Below, piece by piece: positions 53,608 through 61,560 of a DNA stretch of 64,000 nucleotides. Location: assembly GCA_934351255.1 (NCBI GenBank), contig CAKRJH010000007.1, forward strand, positions 1-64,000, written 5' to 3'. Numbering within the stretch: the stretch's first letter is position 1; every line of letters starts with the position of its first letter. This DNA is from an uncultured Lachnospiraceae bacterium (GTDB lineage: Bacteria > Bacillota > Clostridia > Lachnospirales > Lachnospiraceae). The notes under the pieces are model-generated. The model saw only the letters and a list, made by a program, of their open reading frames with translations, was not told the DNA's origin and made no database searches. The translations under genes were made by a program, and so were the position numbers.

Positions 53608-53626
53608 TGTGCAGACGGTCTGCACA
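53608..53626. repeat. Palindrome, copy 2, downstream of ptuB
   Basis: TGTGCAGA (53608-53615), CGG, TCTGCACA (53619-53626). It shares the core GTGCAGAYGGTCTGCAC with the copy at 51516-51542 and starts six bases after the ptuB stop. Confidence 0.85.
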
Positions 53627-53648
53627 CATTCATGTAGAAGGTGAAAAG

Positions 53649-53867
53649 ATGGACTTACAAAATATACAGGAACAATTAAATACTGAATTTGCAAAGGCGG
53701 ATGTTCGCATCATCTTCTGGTTTGACGATAAGGGAGATTATGCAGAAGAAGTCTCAGAAATACAGTTAGACACAGCCAAGTTGCACATTTTAGACGGAGA
53801 AAACTGGCTGTATTCTAAGTGGCTGTTAAATGAATCGGATGAGGTGTTACAATGTAAAGAGAAGTAA
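53649..53867 (+). pseudogene. 5' fragment of pglZ (BREX phosphatase)
   Basis: A 72-codon frame starting MDLQNIQEQLNTEFAKADVR and running through IIFWFDDKGDYAEE and LHILDGENWLYSKWLL. This matches the N-terminus of BREX PglZ, normally more than 800 residues. It ends in a short unrelated tail (VLQCKEK) at TAA, directly against the terminator repeat at 53866. The alkaline-phosphatase core and brxL are absent. AGAAGGTGAAAAG precedes the ATG, so a short product could still be made. Confidence 0.65.
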
Positions 53868-53901
53868 AAGAGCGCGGGAGAAATCCCACGCTCTTTTGTC
53901 G
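53866..53901 (+). terminator. Terminator, second copy of the 36-base repeat
   Basis: The AAAGAGCGCGGGA / TCCCACGCTCTTT stem and TTTTGTCG tail are identical to 50578-50613 except for two loop bases. It overlaps the stop of the pglZ fragment. Confidence 0.88.
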
Positions 53902-53947
53902 AAGTGATAAACCGTTGATGATCAGCTAGGAAAAAGCAAACGAAAGT

Positions 53948-54714
53948 TTATTTGGTGGCATCTTCAATAATTCCGGATGGAGCAGTTCCAGCGACTGCCT
54001 GTGTCAAAAAATCATGAACGGATTTTCCGGTGTTTCGTGGCATGAAGCAGGTATGTCCCCTGTCCAATTTGGCAATGTCCTGCATTTCGGCGTCTGTCAG
54101 GGTGAAGTCAAAGATGTTCAGGTTTTCTTTCATCCGCTGAGGATTGGAGGTTTTCACCAAGGGCAGAATGTTTCGCTGGACAAGCCAATGTAAAACAACT
54201 TGCGCGGGTGATTTTCGGTGTGAATTTGCGATGGCACAAATGGTCGGATGATTCAGAATGCCTTCTTGTCCCGCGGCAAGTGGTGACCATGCCTGCATTA
54301 GAATATTTTCTCGCTCTAAATATGCCTGCTCGTCCGGACGCTGGAAATATGGATTGCATTCTAGCAGATTGGAGGCCGGTTTTATCTTATTCCAGAACAT
54401 AAAATCAGCCAGTCTGTCCTGAGTGAAATTGTCAATGCTGATCGCACGGATCTTTCCCTGTTTGTACAGTTCTTCCAGTGCCCTCCAGGCGCCAAAGTAA
54501 TCATGGTACGGCTGATGGATGACATACATGTCCAGATAATCAAGCCCTAATCGTTCCAGTGATCTGGCAAAACCGCGCATGGAACCTTCATAGCTTATAT
54601 CGGGAATCCACAGCTTTGTTGTAATGAAAAGATCTTCTCGTGGGACGTTGCAGCGGTGAATGGCCCTGCCGACTGCCTCCTCGTTGCCATAGGCAGTTGC
54701 TGTGTATTATTCAT
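53948..54714 (-). pseudogene. Aldo/keto reductase, 5'-truncated
   Basis: The open frame carries most of an aldo/keto reductase barrel: YGNEEAVGRAI (catalytic Tyr region), LFITTKLW (catalytic Lys), GLDYLDMYVIHQPY, IRAISIDNF, ECNPYFQRP, AWSPLAAGQ and LPLVKTSNPQRMKENL. The first 45 or so residues, including the GFGxxx start and the catalytic Asp of DTAxxY, are missing. A ribosome site and ATG at 54714 remain, but in another frame and followed by an early stop for this fold. An internal ATG at 54580 could give only a partial barrel. An N-terminal deletion is the simplest reading. Confidence 0.75.
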
Positions 54715-54790
54715 GGTGATGCCTCCTGCAAGATTTTGTAACTCTATTGTACGCAAGATCAAGGACTATATCAAATACTTATAAAGAATA

Positions 54791-55481
54791 TTGCTGTTGA
54801 AGCGGGCAGAAGAAATTATCACATTATTTGACAAAACACAACAGGAATTGAGCAGTGAAGAACAAATGATCACCGGAAAAATATTCATAGGTGGGATGAT
54901 AAATAAATCGATCATCACTGCGGCCGCGGCACTGCGAGAACAGTATCCTGAGGTGTCTTTTGATTTTTACAGCGGGGATGCTACGGATGTAATGCAGCGG
55001 CTGGATCACGGGATTCTTGATTTTGCAGTTTTATTAAAACCCATAGATAACATGAAATATGAATATATCACCTTGAAAGACAGTTCGTATTGGGGGCTTC
55101 TTATGCCTAAAGCGTGCAGATTGGCCCAAAAGCAATTCGTAGAAAAGGAAGATTTATGTTCCGTACCTCTGATTTTTCACAGCCGTATCGGACTCCAACG
55201 TGAGATTACACATTGGGCACAAACCGATATAGAGCAAATGAATATTGCGGCTACCTACAATATCCTGAGTGGCAATCCTTTGGAATATGTCAGAGGTGGC
55301 CTTGGATATCTTTTGACAAGCAGTGAGTATCTGGAGGGAGTGCCAGACGAAACGCTTTGTTTTAGAACACTAGATCCGGCGTTGGAACTAAGCTATGCAC
55401 TTGTCTGGAAACGATATGCGGTGATGTCGAGGGCTGAACAGGCTTTTTTTGGAGCAGGTGAAGCCTGGAAGCGGAGTATGA
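54791..55481 (+). pseudogene. LysR-family regulator lacking its DNA-binding domain
   Basis: The frame begins inside the LysR linker helix (LLKRAEEIITLFDKTQQELS) and continues through the effector-binding domain (GKIFIGGMINKSIITAA, then FDFYSGDATDVMQRL, LDFAVLLKPID and GLGYLLTSS). The helix-turn-helix is deleted. A run of seven T at 55444-55450 shifts the 3' end: removing one T gives AFLEQVKPGSGV and a stop at 55479-55481, the expected LysR end, while the shifted frame runs on to 55576. It is divergent from the truncated reductase, a usual regulator-target pair. Confidence 0.75.
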
Positions 55482-55596
55482 TCAGAAACGGAGTTTCGGT
55501 AGCATCTGTGACGTGGTACAATATATGCAGTATTAGTGGAGTTCTGATACTGATTGCTTGTTATATGGAGATATGAAAAAGAAGGAGGATTACATT

Positions 55597-55989
55597 ATGG
55601 AACGAGTAGTTAAATTTTTGAAAGATGCAGAAACATATTATCTGGCAACCGTAGAAGGCGATCAGCCAAGAGTACGACCTTTTGGAACCGCCCACATTTT
55701 TGAAGGAAAGCTGTATATTCAGACTGGCAAGGTCAAGGATGTGTCCAAGCAGATCCACGCCAATCCAAAGGTAGAACTCTGCGCGTTTAAGGATGGGGAA
55801 TGGCTTCGTGTGGCAGGAGAACTGGTGGAAGATGACAGACGGGAGGCGAGACAGTCTATGCTGGATGCCTATCCATCTTTACAGAAGATGTATTCTGCGG
55901 ATGATGGAAACACAGAGGTGTTCTATTTTAAGAATGCAACGGCCACATTTTCAGCATTTACCCATGAACCGGAAGTTGTGACATTTTGA
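55597..55989 (+). CDS. Pyridoxamine 5'-phosphate oxidase-family flavin-binding protein
   Basis: A 130-residue FMN-binding split-barrel protein: YYLATVEGDQPRVRPFGT at the start, KLYIQTGKVKDVSKQI, NPKVELCAFKDGEWLRVAG and a C-terminal VFYFKNATATFSAF. The ATG at 55597 follows AAGGAGG. Such small proteins reduce or sequester flavin-linked substrates in anaerobes; the substrate is unknown. It lies between broken genes but is itself intact. Confidence 0.87.
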   Translation: MERVVKFLKDAETYYLATVEGDQPRVRPFGTAHIFEGKLYIQTGKVKDVSKQIHANPKVELCAFKDGEWLRVAGELVEDDRREARQSMLDAYPSLQKMYSADDGNTEVFYFKNATATFSAFTHEPEVVTF

Positions 55990-56414
55990 TGGAAAAGGAA
56001 GAATGTCATAAAATGCGGATACTTGTTTCCAAAAATGGCGATCATGGATTGGAGGATGTACCGGAATATACTTTAATTGAGTTTGCATACTATAAAATGG
56101 CGTTAGAGGCCGGAGTGCAGATGAATGAATGCAGACTTTTTATGACAGGCAGAGAGATTCCGGTGCGTTTTGAAGGGAACGCGGACAGACTGAAATATTA
56201 TCAGACAGGAGGAGATAGTTGTGAAGACATTAGTGGCGATCGGAGAGGCATTGATCGATTTTGCACCACAGCAGGCGGGCAGACCGATCAAAGATACGGA
56301 GAGTTTTATGCCAAAGGTAGGAGGTGCGCCTGCCAATGTATGCGGAGCATACGCCAAACTTGGCGGCAGGGCAGTTATGCTGACACAGCTCGGAACGGAT
56401 CCGTTCGGGGATAA
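55989..56414 (+). pseudogene. Probable fragment of a HipA-like protein
   Basis: The ATG overlaps the stop of the previous gene by one base. Residues about 20-50 (HGLEDVPEYTLIEFAYYK, then MALEAGVQMNECRLF) resemble the HipA kinase segment around EyaymrmAkeaGI..pe.rL. The kinase core is missing. After about 75 codons the frame runs 190 bases into the sugar kinase gene with no protein-like character, so the true coding part probably ends near 56220. The identification is weak. Confidence 0.35.
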
Positions 56415-57186
56415 GATTGTGGAGGAACTTGCGCAGAGCGGCATAGATACTACCTATATCTCACGCACAGAGGAAGCCAATACATCGCTGGCCTTTGTGG
56501 CATTGCTGGAGAATGGAGACCGGGAGTTTACCTTTTTCAGAAAGCCGGGAGCGGATATGTTGTATCAGCCGGAACAGGTGCCAGAAGAGGTGTTCGCGGA
56601 TGCGTATGCACTCCATTTCTGTTCGGTTTCGCTGGGAGAGTATCCGATGAAGCAGGCACACAAAAAAGCGATTGAGAAGGCTTTGGCGGCGGGAGCGATG
56701 ATCAGTTTTGATCCGAATCTCCGGCCACAGTTATGGCCGGATCAGGCACAGCTTAAGACGGCAGTGACAGAGTTTCTTCCGTGCGCTGACATTCTTAAGC
56801 TGTCCGATGAGGAACTGTTCTTTATCACAGGCAAAGAGCACATTGAGGATGCAGTGGATGAGCTGTTTGACATGGGCATTTCCGTGATTCTGTATACGAA
56901 GGGAAGCCAGGGTGCGGAGGTGTATACCAGGACAGCACATGCAAGCGTACCGGGCAGCGGGAAAAAGGCGGTGGACACGACCGGCGCCGGAGACGGATTT
57001 ATCGGATCGTTCCTTGGCCAGCTCGCGTATGACGGCAGAACGCTGGAGGATATGAAGACCATGGCAGATGAAGAATGGAAACCGTATCTGATCTATTCTA
57101 ATCGTTACTGTGGAGAGAGTATTCAGAAAAAAGGAGCGTTGTCTTCCTATCTGACCAGGCAGGAGATGGAAACGCTCTTTGGTTGA
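56221..57186 (+). CDS. PfkB-family sugar kinase, probably fructokinase
   Basis: A 321-residue ribokinase-fold enzyme. The N-terminal GEALIDFAP and GGAPANVCGAYAKLGG contact the sugar, and the C-terminal DTTGAGDGFIGSFLGQL holds the catalytic Asp258 and anion hole. GTRxxD-like contacts and SFDPNLRPQLW fit the fructokinase branch. It would phosphorylate fructose or a related sugar. The GTG at 56221 follows AGGAGG with good spacing. No transport genes are adjacent, so the sugar is inferred from the family only. Confidence 0.88.
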   Translation: MKTLVAIGEALIDFAPQQAGRPIKDTESFMPKVGGAPANVCGAYAKLGGRAVMLTQLGTDPFGDKIVEELAQSGIDTTYISRTEEANTSLAFVALLENGDREFTFFRKPGADMLYQPEQVPEEVFADAYALHFCSVSLGEYPMKQAHKKAIEKALAAGAMISFDPNLRPQLWPDQAQLKTAVTEFLPCADILKLSDEELFFITGKEHIEDAVDELFDMGISVILYTKGSQGAEVYTRTAHASVPGSGKKAVDTTGAGDGFIGSFLGQLAYDGRTLEDMKTMADEEWKPYLIYSNRYCGESIQKKGALSSYLTRQEMETLFG

Positions 57187-57224
57187 GACATCCCGGTATG
57201 TTCCGATGGAAAAGAACAGAAACT

Positions 57225-57287
57225 TTGCAAATAGAATATAATTGTGGTACAATGGCGCGGGTTAGGAATAACTAACCTGTGCTTTTT
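57225..57287 (+). terminator. Terminator after the sugar kinase, overlapping a promoter-like sequence
   Basis: GCGCGGGTTAG (57255-57265, G-U tolerant) pairs with CTAACCTGTGC (57272-57282), followed by TTTTT. Just upstream, TTGCAA (57225-57230), 17 bases, TACAAT (57248-57253) look like a promoter whose start would fall inside the stem. Confidence 0.7.
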
Positions 57288-57373
57288 CGTTTTAGAAAAT
57301 GGCTTGCAAAAGGGCAAAACACCGGTTATGACCTTTTGATCGGGAAAACAAGGAGAAAGGAGACTGAAGAACT

Positions 57374-57994
57374 ATGTTATCATGGAAAATTTTTATGATC
57401 CTGGCGTTGATCGGCCACATACTATGCGGGATTTCGGATGGATTTCTTACATATGCACCGAATGGAAAAGTGGATCTGACCAATTTTAAGGACTATGAAA
57501 AGTCGAAGGTGGCGTTTCAGGGAATGCCATTGAAGAACCTGTCGATCGCGATGCTGCTTGGTGTATGTGCGATGACGCTTGAAATATTTGGGTATCTGGC
57601 GATCTGTGACTGGATGCGTCAGTATTCCCAGACATATTACATGATCATGTATGTAGCCACGCTCGTCATGTTTATCAACCTGGCGCTTCATCATCTGTTC
57701 TGCTGTCTGGTAGAATGGTTTTTTGTGAAGCTGGATCTCACGGAGACTGCATTGAATGCGGTATGGGATTTCTTTAAGACGACCTGTTATACCATGTATC
57801 TGGGATATCTTGGGATGCTGGTATTTGCAGCTGCGTTTTTGATCGCGGTTGTGACCGGCAGGACACCACTTCCGGCGTGGGCGGGGATTTTCAATTTACT
57901 GCCCCTTGCGGTTGTGATACTGCCGACGAAACTTCCTGCAAAAGCGAATGTGATCGGAGCGATCATGTTTGCAGGATTACTGTTTTTGATCTAG
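57374..57994 (+). CDS. Integral membrane protein of unknown function
   Basis: A 206-residue protein with five or six predicted helices (about 5-22, 55-78, 86-112, 130-160, 168-182, 188-205). It begins MLSWKIFMILALIGHILCGI, followed by a short soluble loop with a TYAPNGKVDL segment. AAAGGAG lies upstream of the ATG. No transporter or enzyme motif was recognised. A second unrelated small membrane gene and a hydrolase follow on the same strand, probably in one transcript. Confidence 0.75.
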   Translation: MLSWKIFMILALIGHILCGISDGFLTYAPNGKVDLTNFKDYEKSKVAFQGMPLKNLSIAMLLGVCAMTLEIFGYLAICDWMRQYSQTYYMIMYVATLVMFINLALHHLFCCLVEWFFVKLDLTETALNAVWDFFKTTCYTMYLGYLGMLVFAAAFLIAVVTGRTPLPAWAGIFNLLPLAVVILPTKLPAKANVIGAIMFAGLLFLI

Positions 57995-58068
57995 GGAACA
58001 TCCGGGGTTATTTTTCCGGCTATGTGATAAAGATGAAATACGTTTGATGATATTTGGAGGTAAGGAAC

Positions 58069-58554
58069 ATGTTTGTATTACAGAATATTTTATATTGTCT
58101 TTTGTTTATCGGTCTTGTGAAATGCGCGGTGAGAAACAGCGGATTAAACTGTTTATATTTTTATCCGCCGGAATTTATTGAGGAGGCGCAGAAAAGAGGA
58201 CTTGCCGATAAAGAGGCTACGATGAAAAAAGGAAAACAGTTTATGATCCCGTTTTGCATCGTTATCTTTTTTATTCTGGTGCCGGTGATCGCGTGCTGGA
58301 ATCATGTCACAGATTTCAAAACGGCATTCATCCAGGCGTACATACTTCTTGTGGTCATGAACTGGTTTGACGGCATTGTCCTTGACAGACTGTGGGTGGG
58401 GCACAGCAAAGTCTGGGTGATTGAGGGAATGGAAGGAGTTCCTTATATCAAGCCATGGAAATCCGTGTTGATTAAGAGAACTCTGGCAATGATCCTGTAT
58501 CTGGCGGTGGCTGTACTGATCGCGGGACTTGTCGTGCTGGTCGGAAGAATTTAA
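58069..58554 (+). CDS. Small membrane protein of unknown function
   Basis: A 161-residue protein with four predicted helices (about 3-20, 58-78, 84-102, 135-158) and a charged loop (FYPPEFIEEAQKRGLADKEA). The ATG at 58069 follows GGAGG at 58056-58060; a TTG at 58054 is less likely. A WFDGIVLDRLWVGHS segment after the third helix is conserved-looking, but I cannot assign it. It ends 23 bases before the alpha/beta hydrolase. Confidence 0.75.
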   Translation: MFVLQNILYCLLFIGLVKCAVRNSGLNCLYFYPPEFIEEAQKRGLADKEATMKKGKQFMIPFCIVIFFILVPVIACWNHVTDFKTAFIQAYILLVVMNWFDGIVLDRLWVGHSKVWVIEGMEGVPYIKPWKSVLIKRTLAMILYLAVAVLIAGLVVLVGRI

Positions 58555-58577
58555 TGTAAGTGGAAAGGCAGGATATT

Positions 58578-59330
58578 ATGACCATTCATGAATTTGGAAA
58601 AGAACATGAGAAAACAATTTTACTGATTCATCCATCTGTTGTTAAGTGGGATTACTTTGAAAATGTGATCCCATTGCTGCAGGAAAAGTACCACCTTCTG
58701 GTTCCGGCGCTGCCCGGCTATGATTTCGAGAATGACAGTGATTTTACCAGTGTGGAACAGATCGCTTCGGAGCTGAATCGGTGGCTTAAGAAAGAGGGCT
58801 ATCAGGAATTATATGCGGTATACGGCTGTTCTATGGGAGGATCCATTTCGCTGTTGGTGGCACTTGGACAAAAGATCCCGATCAGGCATTGTATCAGTGA
58901 CGGAGGAATCACGCCGTATCAGCTGCCGTGGATTGTGACACGTTTTATTGCGCTGAAAGATTATCTTATGATGATGATCGGACGGGCAGGCGGTGTGGGA
59001 CTGTTGGAAAAAGCCTTCGCAACGGATGAGTATTCCAAGGAGGATCTGCAGTATGTTGCGGATGTGCTGAGGCATTGCAGCAGCAAGACATTGTGGCGGA
59101 CGTTTGAATCCTGCAATAATTATAAGATACCGGATCCTCTGCCGAAGCTGGATACACAGCTCCATTACTGGTATGCATCGGAGGAGGAAAAGGAGAGAAA
59201 ACAGGATATCGAGTATGTGAGACGGAATTTCCCGCAGACTGATTTTACGGTATTGCACGACCTGGGACATGGAGGTCTGGTGCTGTTGAAACCGGAACTG
59301 TTTGTGGAAATGATCGATCAGTTGGGATGA
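58578..59330 (+). CDS. Alpha/beta hydrolase
   Basis: A 250-residue alpha/beta hydrolase. The oxyanion-hole strand is LLIHPSVVKW, the nucleophile is Ser85 in GCSMGG, and the C-terminal acid/His region ends DLGHGGLVLL. The cap region (about 120-190) is helical. The ATG at 58578 begins MTIHEFGKEH; a GTG at 58560 would add six residues. It is third in a run after two small membrane proteins. The substrate is unknown. Confidence 0.84.
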   Translation: MTIHEFGKEHEKTILLIHPSVVKWDYFENVIPLLQEKYHLLVPALPGYDFENDSDFTSVEQIASELNRWLKKEGYQELYAVYGCSMGGSISLLVALGQKIPIRHCISDGGITPYQLPWIVTRFIALKDYLMMMIGRAGGVGLLEKAFATDEYSKEDLQYVADVLRHCSSKTLWRTFESCNNYKIPDPLPKLDTQLHYWYASEEEKERKQDIEYVRRNFPQTDFTVLHDLGHGGLVLLKPELFVEMIDQLG

Positions 59331-59344
59331 ATAAGAAATAAAAA

Positions 59345-59384
59345 ATTCATTCGTGCAGAGAATCAGCACGAATGGATTTTTTTG
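59345..59384. terminator. Bidirectional terminator between convergent hydrolase genes
   Basis: ATTCATTCGTGC (59345-59356) pairs with GCACGAATGGAT (59366-59377), with T runs on both strands. It overlaps the stop codon of the minus-strand gene. Confidence 0.9.
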
Positions 59385-60229
59385 AGGAAGCCATCTACTT
59401 CTCTCAGATAGTCGTCGATCTGTACCACCATTCCAAGATGACCACCCGGCACGTGGCGGATGTCAGCATCCAGATCCTGAAACAAAGTTTCCAGTATTTT
59501 CTGGTCTGCTTTGGTGAAGATATCCTCATCCGGAATAAAAATCTGGATTTTTCCGCGCAGATATTCAAAATCTGCGGGCTTAAAACAGGGATAATCCTTC
59601 AGCACATACACGCATTGAAAACTGTGTATAAACCGCTCCTTATACTGTAGATCCGAGGTGACGGTCTCGTAGAAAGTCATTCCGTATTTTTGGTTTTGAG
59701 GAGACTCACAGGCCAGAAATCCGGGACCTTGTTTTCGCAGCATGTTCATGACGGTTTTTGCAGGAAGGAGTTTCATCAGTGTCACAAGGATTGGCTCCAC
59801 AAATCGTTTTTTCTGAATGTTCCGCAGATAATCCGAGTCTACGGTCAGAGTCGTCATAAGGCACATTCCCTGTACCATTTCCGGGTAGCGCTTGGCGAAG
59901 ATCTGTGCGTAGACACCGCCATCGCTTGCACCTAGTAAGATCACCCGGCGGATGCCAAGTTTTTGCAGAAGGGCGTGGGCAAAGTCGATCTGCTCGTCGG
60001 CGTTGATCGTATGCAGAGGATATTCATAATTCAAAAAACGATATTCTTTGCTGAAATGGGAGGCATAGGCCATCCACATTTCATGCATTTCCAGACCGTG
60101 GAAAAACAGGATGACCGGTGCATGTTCTTTCCCGCCATATTGATAGCGGACCGGGATGCCGTTTACATCCAATGTCTGAAATGGATAAGTTTCTAAAAAT
60201 TCTTTATATTCTGTCTGGAAATTTTTCAT
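59363..60229 (-). CDS. Alpha/beta hydrolase, second and unrelated copy
   Basis: A 288-residue alpha/beta hydrolase with oxyanion motif LFFHGLEMHEMW, Ser102 in LLGASDGGVYAQ, an acid in FIPDEDIF and His in VPGGHLGMV. The family is broad (esterases, thioesterases, haloperoxidase-like) and its substrate is unknown. AAGGAATAT lies upstream of the ATG. A minus-strand extended -10 promoter lies 85 bases upstream, so it may be expressed apart from the ABC operon ahead of it. Confidence 0.84.
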   Translation of the reverse strand: MKNFQTEYKEFLETYPFQTLDVNGIPVRYQYGGKEHAPVILFFHGLEMHEMWMAYASHFSKEYRFLNYEYPLHTINADEQIDFAHALLQKLGIRRVILLGASDGGVYAQIFAKRYPEMVQGMCLMTTLTVDSDYLRNIQKKRFVEPILVTLMKLLPAKTVMNMLRKQGPGFLACESPQNQKYGMTFYETVTSDLQYKERFIHSFQCVYVLKDYPCFKPADFEYLRGKIQIFIPDEDIFTKADQKILETLFQDLDADIRHVPGGHLGMVVQIDDYLREVDGFLKKIHSC

Positions 60230-60313
60230 GTTGAACGGATATTCCTTTCTGAATCTGCAGACGGATGTCTGCGTTCTCTTACTATTTTCTGGAGAATTCG
60301 ATAATCAGTCTAC

Positions 60314-60322
60314 ATTATAACA
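60314..60322 (-). promoter_or_regulatory. Extended -10 promoter for the minus-strand hydrolase
   Basis: On the minus strand this reads TGTTATAAT (TGn plus TATAAT). The -35 region is poor, as is usual for extended -10 promoters. Confidence 0.45.
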
Positions 60323-60387
60323 GTTCTTTGGGGCTGCGTCCGTCCGCAAGGTGATGTTTTTTCTCAGTAAGACGACTTCATCAACAA

Positions 60388-61560
60388 TCAGTTTATGGTG
60401 GCACGGCTTTTCTGACGGCTGATACACAGATAGACTGCGAATAATGCCGCGAAGAACAGAAGCTGGATCCCGATGCACATCCAGTAGTCTGACATGGAAA
60501 GTATATCGCTGGAATATGGTGCGATCATATTGGTAATGCGGACATTCCAGTAGACCGGAAGGAAGCGTCCGATGGACAGCACGGTTTTTCCTAAATATGC
60601 CTGTGGCACGAAGATTCCACATAAGAAACTCATGCCAAGTCCAAGGATATTGGCGATCATATTGATCATATTAAAATCCATAGGGAAAGATCCAAGGAGC
60701 AGGGCAATGGCCGTGGCGACCAGCAGATAGACCGCGCTGTTCAAGATAAACAGCAGACCGGTGTGGGAAAAGAGCTGTGCCGGTCCGTACATAAACAGGG
60801 CAATGCCAAGAAATCCGACCCACCACAGGACGACATAGATCAGACAGCCTAGTCCGAGCTGCAGACTGATGCGGGACTGAGGGATGGCTCCACAGGACAT
60901 GCGTGCTTTCATGAGCGGATCGCGAAATGCCATTAAAACCGGGGAGAGTCCCTCCAGAAGCATCATCAGGATGATGTACGGAAAATATTGGAAGAAATAG
61001 CCCATCGAGGAATTGTCAGATTTGTCGGAACTGCTAAAAGAGATCGTGTTGACTTCCGGAACGTCATCCAGTGATTTCCGGGTGGAGGCGATGGCTTCCT
61101 TCACGGATGCTCCAGTTTTCAGATATTGCGAGAGTGCATGCAGATAGGTGTCAATCTGCCGGTCTACAAAGTAACCGCTGCAACTGTCCTTACGCTTGCT
61201 GGTTTCTACGAGAGAGTCGGAGCTGCCGGTGCGCAGGGAATCCTCAAAGCCTTCCGGAATCGTCAGAACATAATCGATCTGATGGTAGTACATGTTATCC
61301 CGCAGATCGTCCCGGTCTGTCCAGGAGAGGGACACAATATGATGTATGGTGGCCAGATAGTCTGACAGAGCACGGCTCGCGGTAGATTGATCGCGGTCAA
61401 AGATACACAGGTTGACAGCGGATGCCTGAAACTGCTTCTCATTGGAGGAGGACGCATTGATGCTCATCATGATCAGCAGAACGACAAATACGATGAAATA
61501 CACAAAGGTATTGGGCAGGTTTTTCTTTGCCACGCGGGCAAATGCGTTACAGACTTGCAT
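60388..61560 (-). CDS. ABC-2 type transporter permease
   Basis: A 390-residue exporter permease with one N-terminal helix (about 20-37), a large extracellular loop (about 40-190) and five C-terminal helices, the ABC2_membrane_3 plan. The start at 61560 follows AGGAGG; extra upstream codons lie inside the previous gene. Its neighbour is a second permease of the same type, overlapping by 14 bases, and both are served by the ATPase at 62711-63649. Heterodimeric ABC-2 systems of this kind often export antimicrobial compounds or give resistance to them. Confidence 0.88.
   Translation of the reverse strand: MQVCNAFARVAKKNLPNTFVYFIVFVVLLIMMSINASSSNEKQFQASAVNLCIFDRDQSTASRALSDYLATIHHIVSLSWTDRDDLRDNMYYHQIDYVLTIPEGFEDSLRTGSSDSLVETSKRKDSCSGYFVDRQIDTYLHALSQYLKTGASVKEAIASTRKSLDDVPEVNTISFSSSDKSDNSSMGYFFQYFPYIILMMLLEGLSPVLMAFRDPLMKARMSCGAIPQSRISLQLGLGCLIYVVLWWVGFLGIALFMYGPAQLFSHTGLLFILNSAVYLLVATAIALLLGSFPMDFNMINMIANILGLGMSFLCGIFVPQAYLGKTVLSIGRFLPVYWNVRITNMIAPYSSDILSMSDYWMCIGIQLLFFAALFAVYLCISRQKSRATIN

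Noticed and set aside
57225..57253. Promoter for the membrane protein gene at 57374
   Set aside because: The boxes are good, but the start site would lie inside a terminator stem, so the hairpin reading is preferred and the promoter is left open.
59372..59650. Plus-strand frame opposite the minus-strand hydrolase
   Set aside because: It is a shadow of the hydrolase, which shows an intact nucleophile motif and ribosome site on the minus strand.
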